Assembly (NCBI GenBank): GCA_023442525.1
Contig: JAEZZA010000017.1
Location: 248,001-312,000 of the forward strand
Origin: Bacteroidota bacterium
GTDB lineage: Bacteria > Bacteroidota > Bacteroidia > Bacteroidales > UBA10428
Direction of reading: 5' to 3'
DNA: 64,000 nucleotides
The translations under genes were made by a program, and so were the position numbers. Below, one piece after another: positions 27,080 to 35,342 of this stretch. Under the pieces are notes generated by a model that worked only from the letters and a program-made list of their open reading frames with translations, did no database searches and was not told the origin of the DNA. How positions within the stretch are numbered: the first letter of the stretch is position 1; each line of letters begins with the position of its first letter.

Positions 27080-28036
27080 CTATCGTTCAAAAGGATGGGG
27101 ACAACGAAAATCAGGACGGTAATTCAAATGACTGTCGAAATCCTGTATCCATCCCCGGTAAAAACCAAGTCGTTCCAGGGCATCAATAACATCCTGATAT
27201 TCTTCGTGAGTAATATACCTTCCGAGTAACGGATCGGTAATCACCTCCTGTGTGGGATAGTATTGCGACATGAGAGATATATGCATACCCTCAGTTAATT
27301 CTTCCGCAATCCATTGCAATATGGCAATCGAGTCAGCAGAATGACCTGGTAATACCAGGTGTCGTATGATTAATCCGGTTACTGCCTGGCCGTTTTCATT
27401 CAACACAACTGTACTTCCTTTTTGCCTGTACATTTCCTTCAACGCCTGCATGGCAATCGACGGATAATCGTAAGCTGCTGAGTATTTCAATGACGTGTCG
27501 GAATTGAAATACTTAAAATCGGGCAGGTAAACATCAATCCATCCTTCAAGATAGCGAAGTGTTTCTTCTTTATCGTAAGCGTTTGTATTGTAAACGGTTA
27601 CCGGATTATATCCCAACCTTCTCAGATTGCTGATTATTGCTTTTACATGGGGGACGAAATGCGTAGGGCTTACGAATCCTACAGCTTCTGCTCCCTGCCG
27701 GAGGCATTCAATGATTTGCCGGGTTATATCATCAAGCGACCGGGCTTGTGACTCTCTGTTTTTTCTGCTGATCTGGTAATTCTGGCAAAAATTACAGCGC
27801 AAATTACAACCTCTGAAAAATACATTACAAATACCCTTCGCACCATTCACCACAGGTTCTTCACCCCGGTGCAGAACCACTGAGGCAACATGATAACCCG
27901 CATCAAAACCACAATAGCCTTTAAGTCCCTTATTCCGGTCAACCCCGCAATCACGGGGACAAATCGTACAACTATCCAGTTCGGAGAACATACCGGCAAA
28001 AATACCATTATTTGAAATAACCTGTCGTGTAAACAA
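27080..28036 (-). CDS. Radical SAM protein, PflX-like (COG1313)
   Basis: The 318-residue protein carries a radical SAM cluster motif CNLRCNFC near residue 74-81 and an extra N-terminal Cys-rich segment, CTICPRDCGVDRNKGLKGYC, near 21-40, which resembles the PflX-like proteins of unknown activity. These resemble pyruvate formate-lyase activating enzymes, but no glycyl radical enzyme is nearby, so the target is unknown. The C-terminal part (ISLMSQYYPTQEV) is typical of the family. Orientation is opposite to the DUF4252 gene that ends ten bases away. Confidence 0.85.
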   Translation of the reverse strand: MFTRQVISNNGIFAGMFSELDSCTICPRDCGVDRNKGLKGYCGFDAGYHVASVVLHRGEEPVVNGAKGICNVFFRGCNLRCNFCQNYQISRKNRESQARSLDDITRQIIECLRQGAEAVGFVSPTHFVPHVKAIISNLRRLGYNPVTVYNTNAYDKEETLRYLEGWIDVYLPDFKYFNSDTSLKYSAAYDYPSIAMQALKEMYRQKGSTVVLNENGQAVTGLIIRHLVLPGHSADSIAILQWIAEELTEGMHISLMSQYYPTQEVITDPLLGRYITHEEYQDVIDALERLGFYRGWIQDFDSHLNYRPDFRCPHPFER

Positions 28037-28055
28037 GCCTAACTGTAAAATTCAT

Positions 28056-28085
28056 CTTGCATTTTTCGAAATATTGTTAAATTTG
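28056..28085 (+). promoter_or_regulatory. Promoter of tRNA-Lys
   Basis: A CTTG at 28056-28059 serves as a -33 box and TAAATTTG at 28078-28085 is a perfect -7 element, 18 bases apart. The tRNA starts 15 bases after it. This fits the Bacteroidota promoter consensus. Confidence 0.6.
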
Positions 28086-28099
28086 CAGCCGCTTTAATA

Positions 28100-28172
28100 C
28101 GGTCCGTAGCTCAGTTGGTAGAGCAATTGACTCTTAATCAATGGGTCCAGGGTTCGAGTCCCTGCGGACCGA
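28100..28172 (+). tRNA. tRNA-Lys (anticodon CTT)
   Basis: A 73-base cloverleaf is drawn from the sequence: acceptor CGGTCCG (28100-28106) with CGGACCG (28165-28171), D arm GCTC/GAGC, anticodon stem ATTGA/TCAAT with loop CTCTTAA and anticodon CTT at 28133-28135, and T arm CAGGG/CCCTG with loop TTCGAGT. The discriminator base is A at 28172, and the 3' CCA is not encoded. Confidence 0.97.
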
Positions 28173-28178
28173 CAGCAT

Positions 28179-28205
28179 ACCCGGTTTCATCAACCGGGTT
28201 TTTTT
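28179..28205 (+). terminator. Rho-independent terminator after tRNA-Lys
   Basis: ACCCGGTT (28179-28186) pairs with AACCGGGT (28192-28199) around a five-base loop and is followed by six T residues. It ends the single-gene tRNA transcript. Confidence 0.9.
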
Positions 28206-28306
28206 ATGCGCGTTATATTTAAACTATCCAATAGGTGAACTCAGAACAAAATCACTAAATAGTTTGTTTCCAATGGGAAAGATCACCTTATCAAATCCCT
28301 GCCAAT

Positions 28307-30199
28307 ATGGAATCAAATTCAGAGAACTGGTTTTACCCTTCAGAAACAATTTTACAAAATGCCAATGTATTAGAGTATGATAATCTTTACCGGTACTCGA
28401 TACGAAATCGTGAACAATTCTGGGCCGGGCAGGCCGAAAAGCTTCACTGGTTCAAGAAATGGGACCAGGTGCTGGATTCTTCAAATCCTCCGTTCTACAA
28501 ATGGTTTGTCGGAGGGCAAACTAATATTGTTTACAATGCTCTTGACCGGCATCAGCATACAGCAGTGCGCAATAAACTGGCACTGATTTGGGAAGGCGAA
28601 CCAGGCGATCTGCGGACTTTTTCATACCACGGCCTGAATCGTGAAGTTTGCCAGTTTGCCAATGTTTTGAAAAGTATGGGCGTGAAAAAGGGTGATGTGG
28701 TCACCATTTATATGCCTCAAATACCCGAACAACTATTTGCCATGCTTGCATGTGCCAAAATAGGAGCGGCGCATAGCGTGGTTTATGGAGGATTCAGTCA
28801 TGAAGCACTGGCCGACCGTATCAACGATGCCAACAGCAGGGTAGTGATCACAGCCGACGGTGGCTACCGGAGAGGAAAGGTAATCGATCTGAAAGGTGTG
28901 GTGAATAAAGCAATGGAACTTTCACCCACTATGGAAATTTGCATAACGGTACGACGTACAGGTCATGATGTTTATATGGAAAATGACCGTGATTACTGGT
29001 ACCACGATCTGAAAGCCTTGCCAATAGCGGGGAATAAGTGCGAAACCGAACCCATGGATTCAAATGAAATGCTTTATCTGCTCTACACTTCCGGATCCAC
29101 AGGTAAACCTAAGGCCCTGGTACATACTCATGGAGGTTACAGTGTTTATATCGCCACCACTCTTCAGATGGTATTTGATCTGAAGCCGGAAGACCGGTAT
29201 TGGTGTGCCGCTGATCCGGGATGGGTTACCGGACATAGCTATATCGTTTATGGCCCGCTGATTTGTGGTGCTACCATAATGCTTTACGAAGGTGCTCCCA
29301 ACCATCCTTACCCCGACCGATGGTGGAGGATGATCGATAAATATGGTATTAATATACTTTATACTTCACCAACTGCTATCAGGGGTCTGATGCGATTTGG
29401 CGATTCATGGCCGCGCAGAAACGATCTGAGTTCGCTACGGTTACTCGGTTCGGTTGGCGAGCCCATCAATCCTGAAGCATGGAAATGGTATCATAAACAC
29501 ATAGGGCAGGGAAGATGCCCTGTGATGGATACCTGGTGGCAAACGGAGACCGGTGGATTCGTAATTTGTCCGCTACCCATTACGCCTTTACGACCCGGGT
29601 CGGCTACAAAGCCTTTTTTTGGCAACGAAGTAGCCATTGTCGACGATCAGGGGAACGAAGTAAAAACGGGTGAAGAGGGTAATCTCGTTATCAAAAATCC
29701 CTGGCCCGGAATGACAGCAGGTGTATATAGAGACCCTGACCGTTTTGTGAAAAACTACTGGGAAAAATATAAGGAAAAGGGATGGTATTTTACCGGAGAT
29801 TCAGCCAAACGCGATGAAAATGGTTATTACTGGATCATCGGGAGGGTTGATGATGTTATAAAGGTCAGCGGTTATCGTCTGGGAACAGCTGAAATTGAAA
29901 GCATTATGATCAGTCACCCGTCGGTGGCCGAGTCTGCGGCTGTAGCTGTACCGCATGATATTAAAGGTAACGCCATTCACATGTTCGTTATACTTAAAAA
30001 GGGCTTTGAATCGTCACGCGAACTTGAACAGGAACTAGGCAAATACCTGGTCGACCACCTTGGTGCCATTGCCCGGCCCGAGGCGGTGAAGATTGTTGAA
30101 TCGTTACCTAAAACCCGGAGCGGAAAAATCATGAGGCGTCTGCTTAAGGCCAGAATATTGGGACTTCCCGAAGGGGATATCAGCACACTGGAAGATTGA
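28307..30199 (+). CDS. acs: Acetyl-CoA synthetase, AMP-forming
   Basis: The 630-residue enzyme activates acetate with ATP and CoA through acetyl-AMP. It carries the ANL-family motifs: YTSGSTGKPKALVHTHGGY near 262, WWQTETGG near 411, the hinge region (SGYRLGTAEIES) near 525, and the catalytic/acylated Lys K607 in KTRSGKIMRRL. Length fits Acs. It could recover acetate at low concentration and counterbalance the pta-ackA branch. The convergent metZ-like gene begins directly at its stop codon. Confidence 0.95.
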   Translation: MESNSENWFYPSETILQNANVLEYDNLYRYSIRNREQFWAGQAEKLHWFKKWDQVLDSSNPPFYKWFVGGQTNIVYNALDRHQHTAVRNKLALIWEGEPGDLRTFSYHGLNREVCQFANVLKSMGVKKGDVVTIYMPQIPEQLFAMLACAKIGAAHSVVYGGFSHEALADRINDANSRVVITADGGYRRGKVIDLKGVVNKAMELSPTMEICITVRRTGHDVYMENDRDYWYHDLKALPIAGNKCETEPMDSNEMLYLLYTSGSTGKPKALVHTHGGYSVYIATTLQMVFDLKPEDRYWCAADPGWVTGHSYIVYGPLICGATIMLYEGAPNHPYPDRWWRMIDKYGINILYTSPTAIRGLMRFGDSWPRRNDLSSLRLLGSVGEPINPEAWKWYHKHIGQGRCPVMDTWWQTETGGFVICPLPITPLRPGSATKPFFGNEVAIVDDQGNEVKTGEEGNLVIKNPWPGMTAGVYRDPDRFVKNYWEKYKEKGWYFTGDSAKRDENGYYWIIGRVDDVIKVSGYRLGTAEIESIMISHPSVAESAAVAVPHDIKGNAIHMFVILKKGFESSRELEQELGKYLVDHLGAIARPEAVKIVESLPKTRSGKIMRRLLKARILGLPEGDISTLED

Positions 30200-31375
30200 T
30201 CAGGAATTTGTAATCGCTTGTTTAAAATCGTCGATCAGGTCAACCGGATCCTCCAACCCAACGGACACCCTGATTAAACCGTCCGTTATGCCCGATAGTT
30301 TCCGATCTTCGGCCGACAGCCGTGAATGAGTTGTAGTGGCCGGATGCGTGATAATTGTCCGGGTATCACCCAGATTCGACGAAATAGAAACCAGTTTAAG
30401 TGCATCAATGAAACGGTGAGCTCGTTTAATGCCACCTTTCAATTCAAATGTGATGATGTTACCCCCGTTCTTCATTTGCTTTCGCGCAATTTTATACTGG
30501 GGATGTGACGGTAAAAACGGATATTTGATCCAGAGTACGTCGTTAGTGTCCTGAAGAAACCTGGCGAGCTTTAAAGCATTACTGCAATGCCTTTCCACTC
30601 TCACAGCAAGTGTTTCAAGGCTTTTAGATAATAGCCAGGCCGTATGTGGAGCCATTACCGGTCCGGTTACTTTTGTAAAAAACCGGATCTCTTCCATAAT
30701 TTCCCCTTTCCCCATTACCGTACCACCAATAGTCCGTCCCTGTCCGTCGATTAGTTTTGTAGTGGAATGAATAACTATATCAGCTCCCAATTCAATAGGA
30801 TTCTGGCCGTATGGTGTGGCAAAACAATTATCAACCACAAGGTACAGGTCGTTTTTGCGGGCAATAGCCGCAAGGCGCTTTAAATCAATTATATCTAACC
30901 CCGGGTTCGAAGGAGTTTCAACAAAGATCGCACGTGTCGAGGGTAGTATACTGTCTTCCCATTCTTCGATCTGGTTCAGGTCGGCATAGGTATGAGATAT
31001 GCCAAATCTGGGTAGAATTTGAGTGATGATGGTATGTGTCGATCCAAAAATCTGTCTTCCGGCGAGTAAGTGATCACCGGGCTTCAGGAGGGTGGCAAGA
31101 GTCACGTAAACTGCTGCCATCCCCGAAGCAGTGGCAACGCCTTTTTCGGCACCTTCAAGTATACATAATTTTTGAATCAGCTCATCTGTATTTGGATTGG
31201 CGAACCGGCTGTAACTGTATCCTGTGGTTTCATCTTTAAATACTCTCTCTGCTTCCGCCGCATTTTCGAATATAAAACTTGAAGTTTCAAAAACAGGTGT
31301 GCTGTGTTCATGATGAACCGACCGCTTGCTTTGGACCCTCACAGCCGCGGTTTCTTTGCTTAACTTTTTTGTCAT
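30200..31375 (-). CDS. metZ: O-succinylhomoserine sulfhydrylase-like PLP enzyme
   Basis: The 391-residue protein belongs to the Cys/Met metabolism PLP family. Visible marks are GYSYSRFANPNTDELIQKL near 52, ATASGMAAV near 81, ETPSNPGLDIIDL near 153, VDNCFATPYGQNP near 181 and the PLP Lys K207 in IHSTTKLIDGQGR. These fit O-succinylhomoserine sulfhydrylase (MetZ), which forms homocysteine from sulfide, though cystathionine gamma-synthase or methionine gamma-lyase are alternatives. It lies five bases after the Thx gene on the same strand, so the two are probably one transcript. Confidence 0.84.
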   Translation of the reverse strand: MTKKLSKETAAVRVQSKRSVHHEHSTPVFETSSFIFENAAEAERVFKDETTGYSYSRFANPNTDELIQKLCILEGAEKGVATASGMAAVYVTLATLLKPGDHLLAGRQIFGSTHTIITQILPRFGISHTYADLNQIEEWEDSILPSTRAIFVETPSNPGLDIIDLKRLAAIARKNDLYLVVDNCFATPYGQNPIELGADIVIHSTTKLIDGQGRTIGGTVMGKGEIMEEIRFFTKVTGPVMAPHTAWLLSKSLETLAVRVERHCSNALKLARFLQDTNDVLWIKYPFLPSHPQYKIARKQMKNGGNIITFELKGGIKRAHRFIDALKLVSISSNLGDTRTIITHPATTTHSRLSAEDRKLSGITDGLIRVSVGLEDPVDLIDDFKQAITNS

Positions 31376-31379
31376 CGTA

Positions 31380-31697
31380 TTATTCCGCTTTCTTGGCCTT
31401 GGCTTCTTTCTTAGCTGCCGGGGCTTTTTCAGATTTTGTTGCAGGCTTGGTTTCTTTTGCCGGCTTTGATTCTTTAATTTCTTTTGTTTTGGGTTCTTTG
31501 ATTTCTTTAATTCCCTTTACAGCTTTTACAGGCTCTTTTACTTCCTTTACCGGTTCTTTAACTTCGCGGATATCCTTTACTTCTCTGGCAGCCGCCTTAA
31601 CTGATACAGCGCTTTTTTTAAGTTTCCTGCGCCTGGTTACACCGTATGAACCCTGAAATAATTTACCTCTTTTAGATTTTTTATCTCCTTTTCCCAT
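31380..31697 (-). CDS. 30S ribosomal protein Thx with long charged tail
   Basis: The first ~28 residues, MGKGDKKSKRGKLFQGSYGV then TRRRKLKK, match the small ribosomal protein Thx, which in Thermus binds at the top of the 30S head. The usual protein in this phylum is short, but here 105 residues are encoded, and the extra ~75 are almost only Lys, Glu, Pro, Ala, Val and Ile, with repeated KEPVKEVKEPVK-type units. The tail is probably disordered. It could be an extension that binds RNA or is expanded by repeat slippage. It precedes metZ by five bases. Confidence 0.82.
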   Translation of the reverse strand: MGKGDKKSKRGKLFQGSYGVTRRRKLKKSAVSVKAAAREVKDIREVKEPVKEVKEPVKAVKGIKEIKEPKTKEIKESKPAKETKPATKSEKAPAAKKEAKAKKAE

Positions 31698-31719
31698 AAT
31701 TATTAGTTTTTGGATATCA

Positions 31720-31727
31720 CAAAAATA
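31720..31727 (-). promoter_or_regulatory. Candidate -7 element for the Thx-metZ operon
   Basis: The minus strand reads TATTTTTG, an exact TAnnTTTG, 22 bases before the Thx ATG at 31697. No clear -33 TTTG was found. The rest of the 139-base gap to the HAD gene holds nothing else that I can name. Confidence 0.4.
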
Positions 31728-31851
31728 TTACAGATTTGATTTACTTATTCACCTGTTTCGCCATTTCATTTATACTTCTATCTTTGCCGGCAATTCAGCA
31801 ACCTGTTTTTATTCTGAATTCATAAAAGTAGCACATTTGCAGCAAATTCCA

Positions 31852-32505
31852 ATGAAAACTTGTTACCAACATGTTATTTTCGATCTGGACGGGACATTGT
31901 CCGATTCTCGAAAAGGCATTTTTAACGCATACTATTATACCATTGATAAATTGTCGCTGACCGATCCGGGAACCGAAGCACTTAAATCACTGATAGGTCC
32001 TCCTTTACAGAAAGGTTTTGCTGATGTGTTTGGCCTTACTGGAGAAAAGAACGAAGAAGCTGTTAAAGTTTTTCGTGAATATTATTCTGATAAAGGCTTG
32101 TATGAAAATGAATTATATGATGGAATAAAAGAACTTCTTCAGCAGTTATACGCTTGTGGAAGTTTATTATATGTTGCTACTGCAAAGTATATTGTATATG
32201 CCAACCAGGTACTGGAACATTTCGGAATACAGCCATATTTCCGCGAAATAGCCGGCGCCGATTACAACGGACATGCATCAAAGGTTGATCTTGTATCGGG
32301 AATAATGCGAAGAAATGCGATCCAGGACCCAATGGATGTGGTAATTATCGGTGATACACGCTACGACATAGATGCGGCAACGGAATTGGAAATCGATTCG
32401 ATTGGCGTAACTTACGGATTCAGCAACGAAGAAGAACTAGCCCGATGCAATCCCGATTATATAGCCTATAAAGTAAGCGACCTGCAGCGATTCCTTATCT
32501 ATTAA
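31852..32505 (+). CDS. HAD-family phosphatase, phosphoglycolate phosphatase-like
   Basis: From the ATG at 31852 the protein has 217 residues; the frame extends to a TTG at 31837, which seems less likely. HAD motif I is FDLDGTLSDS near residue 10, motif II lies in YVATAK, the conserved Lys follows in the next helix, and motif IV is VIIGDTRYDIDAA near 165. The alpha-helical cap domain (residues about 16-85) places it in the subfamily with phosphoglycolate phosphatase and PPi-hydrolysing enzymes. The substrate is not known. Its 3' end overlaps the convergent helical-repeat gene by 11 bases. Confidence 0.88.
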   Translation: MKTCYQHVIFDLDGTLSDSRKGIFNAYYYTIDKLSLTDPGTEALKSLIGPPLQKGFADVFGLTGEKNEEAVKVFREYYSDKGLYENELYDGIKELLQQLYACGSLLYVATAKYIVYANQVLEHFGIQPYFREIAGADYNGHASKVDLVSGIMRRNAIQDPMDVVIIGDTRYDIDAATELEIDSIGVTYGFSNEEELARCNPDYIAYKVSDLQRFLIY

Positions 32506-33034
32506 TCTTTCCGATCTTTTCAATCATCTTCTGTGTCCTCACCTGGGAGGCATGAGAGGATTCATCTGTTTGTGTAGTCAATACAGTATAAAGTTCATGA
32601 AGGATATCGGGATGATCATTGCTAAGTCTGACTATTATATCGGCACTGTAGGCCTTGAGTCCGATCGAGTGATTCCCCTCCAGAAAAGCAAAGCACAAAT
32701 CGAGCATTCTTGATTTTTCTCTTGATTTCAACTTAATATCGGCCTCTTTGAAGATCTGAAGTAAATTTCTGCGGGCGCTTTCCGATTTAAGGGTATGAAG
32801 CCGGTTAATAATTTCGGGTATGTACTTTCTGATAAGTTCGGGGCAGTTTATGGCGCAGATGGCAATTACCCTCGATGCACGCAAACTCCATGGTTCCTCG
32901 TCATTGTATGTCACACTGAACAATGAATCCATTATTTCAGGATTTTCATAAACCATTGCGGCAGTAAGGTCGGCAAGTTTGCGGCTTGAATCGCACAAAT
33001 GCTTCTTCAGGGTTGAATCGTCGGTATACTTCAT
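32495..33034 (-). CDS. Alpha-helical repeat protein of unknown function
   Basis: The 179-residue soluble protein appears all-helical, with HEAT-like spacing: WSLRASRVIAICAINCPELI, then SARRNLLQIFKEADIKLKSR, then SIGLKAYSADIIVRLSNDHP. It begins with KYTDDSTLKKHLCDSSRKLA. No enzyme motif, signal peptide or membrane segment is seen, and I do not recognise the family. Its promoter, in the short gap shared with rel, is well formed and would start transcription almost at the ATG. Confidence 0.72.
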   Translation of the reverse strand: MKYTDDSTLKKHLCDSSRKLADLTAAMVYENPEIMDSLFSVTYNDEEPWSLRASRVIAICAINCPELIRKYIPEIINRLHTLKSESARRNLLQIFKEADIKLKSREKSRMLDLCFAFLEGNHSIGLKAYSADIIVRLSNDHPDILHELYTVLTTQTDESSHASQVRTQKMIEKIGKINR

Positions 33035-33039
33035 GAACC

Positions 33040-33069
33040 CAAAAATAGTTATTTTTACATCAGCTCAAA
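33040..33069 (-). promoter_or_regulatory. Promoter of the helical-repeat gene
   Basis: On the minus strand TTTG (33069-33066) is followed 18 bases later by TATTTTTG (33047-33040), a complete Bacteroidota promoter. The predicted start of transcription, about six bases on, coincides with the ATG at 33034. Confidence 0.6.
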
Positions 33070-33076
33070 ATTACTA

Positions 33077-35284
33077 TTGACAATGCCCGATCGACCTGAA
33101 CATATTCGGAAAATCAGAAACCATTTTGAAAAACTGGTTCGCCTGATGCGGAAAAATAAAGAACTGAATGATTATCCGAAAATCAGGAAATCCTACGATG
33201 CACTTGAAGCAACGATTGAAGATCCCGGGGATGAACTTGCTATAAAAGAGGCTATTGCTGTATTGAAAATTTCTGAAATTGCCGTTTCAGAGATCGGTCT
33301 GGGTACAACCTCAATACATAGTATTTTTCTGTTGCATGTAATGCGTAAGAAGAAAACGGATATTTCTTCGATCGAAGAGTATTACGGGCCTCAGGTTGCT
33401 CGAATCACATGGGGTCTTAACTCAATAAGTGCGCTGGGAAACCAGCCGGTGGCCCCTCAGGCCGAAAACCTGCGTAATTTGTTGTTGAATCTGGCTGGTG
33501 ATGTCAGGGTAATACTGATAAAAATCGCAGAACAGCTATTCCGGATGCGCCAAATGAAAGAGCTTTCGAAAGAAGAGCAGATCCGTCTGGCGTCCGAAGC
33601 TTCCTATTTGTATGCACCTCTTGCTCACAGGCTGGGCTTTTATATTATCAAGTCGGAAATGGAAGATCTTGCCCTGAAGTTTACCGATCGCAAGACTTAC
33701 GATTCCATAGCCCGGAAACTGGCACAAACCATGCGCGATCGTAAGCAGTTCATCGACGACTTTATTCATCCTGTTCATGAAGCACTTACAAAGCAGGATT
33801 TTGAATTTGAAATTAAAGGACGGCCTAAGTCCATTCATTCCATCTGGAACAAAATGACAAATAAAGGGGCCGAGTTTGAAGATATTTACGATCTGTTCGC
33901 CATACGCATCATAATCAACAGTGAACTGAAAAACGAGAAAGCAGATTGCTGGAAGGTGTACAGCACGGTAACCGATCTTTACCAGCCGAATCCTCAAAGA
34001 TTGCGCGACTGGATATCAGTTCCAAAAACAAATGGTTATGAATCGCTGCATACTACGGTAATCGGGCCTGGCGGACGATGGGTCGAGGTTCAGATACGTA
34101 CCCGACGGATGAATGAAATTGCCGAGAAGGGTTTTGCAGCTCATTGGAAATACAAGGGACTTGAGTCGGAACAAGGTCTTGAGGAATGGCTGAAGCGGAT
34201 CAGAGAGGTTTTGGAAACCCCTGAGGCAGATGCCCATGAATTCCTGGATGATTTCAAACTAAGCCTTTATTCGAAAGAGATCTTTGTTTTTACCCCTAAA
34301 GGAGATGTCCGGAAATTTCCTTCCGGAGCCACAGTGCTGGATTTTGCCTACGATATTCACTCGGAAGTTGGTTCAACCTGTACAGGTGCCAAAGTTAATT
34401 CCAAAATTGTCCCCATCCGGCATGTAATGCAAAATGGCGACAGGGTAGAGGTGCTCACCTCTAAAAACCAGACTCCTAAACTCGACTGGCTGAACTTTGT
34501 AGTAACATCGAAGGCTAAAACCAAAATCCGGTTCAAGCTGAATGAGGAACGGGTTAAAAAAGCTGAAAACGGAAAGGAAATACTTATCAGGAGACTGAAG
34601 AACTGGAAAATTCCGTTCTCCGATGAGAATGTGCGGAAACTGCTGAAATCGCATAAACTAAAGAATGCTCAGGACCTGTATTACCAGATTGATACCGGTA
34701 CAATAGATATTTCAGATGTTAAAGAATTACTCCAGGAACATGTTAGTCTTGAGAAGCCAGTTGTGGAGCCCGAACTTGTGGTACAAACTGCACCGTCGGA
34801 ATTGATCTTCGGAAAAGAAGATTACCTGATTATTGATGAGAAAATTGCCAATGTCGATTTCAAACTGGCAAAATGCTGCAACCCTATATTCGGCGATGAA
34901 GTCTTTGGGTTTGTGACTGTAGGGGAAGGCATAAAGATACATCGCCTGAATTGCCCAAATGCCGCACAATTGATTTCAAAATATGGGTACAGGATTGTGA
35001 AAGCCAGGTGGAATACTGCCGGTAAAGAACCACTATTCGCAGTGGAAGTTACCCTGACGGGTGAAAACAATCCGGGACTTGTAAATGATATCTCCGATGC
35101 CATTTCAAAAGACCTTAAAGTTGCACTCCGGGCCATGAATTTCGATACCGAAAGTGGCATATTCAAGGGAAGAATTAAAATTACCGTGATGGACAAATCT
35201 CACCTCGATTCTTTAATAGCAAGGTTATCCACCATAAAAGGCATATATAAAGTAAGCCGGGTTGAAACACTTAGTATACCGTAA
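33077..35284 (+). CDS. RelA/SpoT-family (p)ppGpp synthetase with degenerate hydrolase domain
   Basis: The 735-residue protein has the long Rel architecture. The N-terminal HD domain (about 30-200) has lost its key residues: where the family has HD it reads LLHVM, and the DRLHNM segment is EQLFRM. The synthetase domain (about 230-370) looks intact: GRPKSIHSIWNKM, FEDIYDLFAIRIII, TNGYESLHTTVIGP and EVQIRTRRMN. A TGS domain (EIFVFTPKGDVRKFP, about 395-455), a zinc-finger/CC-like region with AKCCNPIFGDEVFG (near 595), and a C-terminal ACT domain (about 655-730) follow. It should make (p)ppGpp in response to stalled ribosomes but not hydrolyse it, so a second Rel with hydrolase activity must exist elsewhere. 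Confidence 0.93.
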   Translation: MTMPDRPEHIRKIRNHFEKLVRLMRKNKELNDYPKIRKSYDALEATIEDPGDELAIKEAIAVLKISEIAVSEIGLGTTSIHSIFLLHVMRKKKTDISSIEEYYGPQVARITWGLNSISALGNQPVAPQAENLRNLLLNLAGDVRVILIKIAEQLFRMRQMKELSKEEQIRLASEASYLYAPLAHRLGFYIIKSEMEDLALKFTDRKTYDSIARKLAQTMRDRKQFIDDFIHPVHEALTKQDFEFEIKGRPKSIHSIWNKMTNKGAEFEDIYDLFAIRIIINSELKNEKADCWKVYSTVTDLYQPNPQRLRDWISVPKTNGYESLHTTVIGPGGRWVEVQIRTRRMNEIAEKGFAAHWKYKGLESEQGLEEWLKRIREVLETPEADAHEFLDDFKLSLYSKEIFVFTPKGDVRKFPSGATVLDFAYDIHSEVGSTCTGAKVNSKIVPIRHVMQNGDRVEVLTSKNQTPKLDWLNFVVTSKAKTKIRFKLNEERVKKAENGKEILIRRLKNWKIPFSDENVRKLLKSHKLKNAQDLYYQIDTGTIDISDVKELLQEHVSLEKPVVEPELVVQTAPSELIFGKEDYLIIDEKIANVDFKLAKCCNPIFGDEVFGFVTVGEGIKIHRLNCPNAAQLISKYGYRIVKARWNTAGKEPLFAVEVTLTGENNPGLVNDISDAISKDLKVALRAMNFDTESGIFKGRIKITVMDKSHLDSLIARLSTIKGIYKVSRVETLSIP

Positions 35285-35308
35285 AAACTCATGGTTCAAA
35301 ATTCTTTC

Positions 35309-35316
35309 TATTTTTG
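35309..35316 (+). promoter_or_regulatory. Candidate -7 element for fabG
   Basis: TATTTTTG at 35309-35316 is an exact TAnnTTTG match, 26 bases before the ATG at 35343. No good -33 box is seen. It lies outside rel, so fabG has its own transcription start; the longer ORF start at 35262 overlaps the end of rel and is unlikely. Confidence 0.45.
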
Positions 35317-35342
35317 CAGCAATTAATTCTAAAACAATAATT

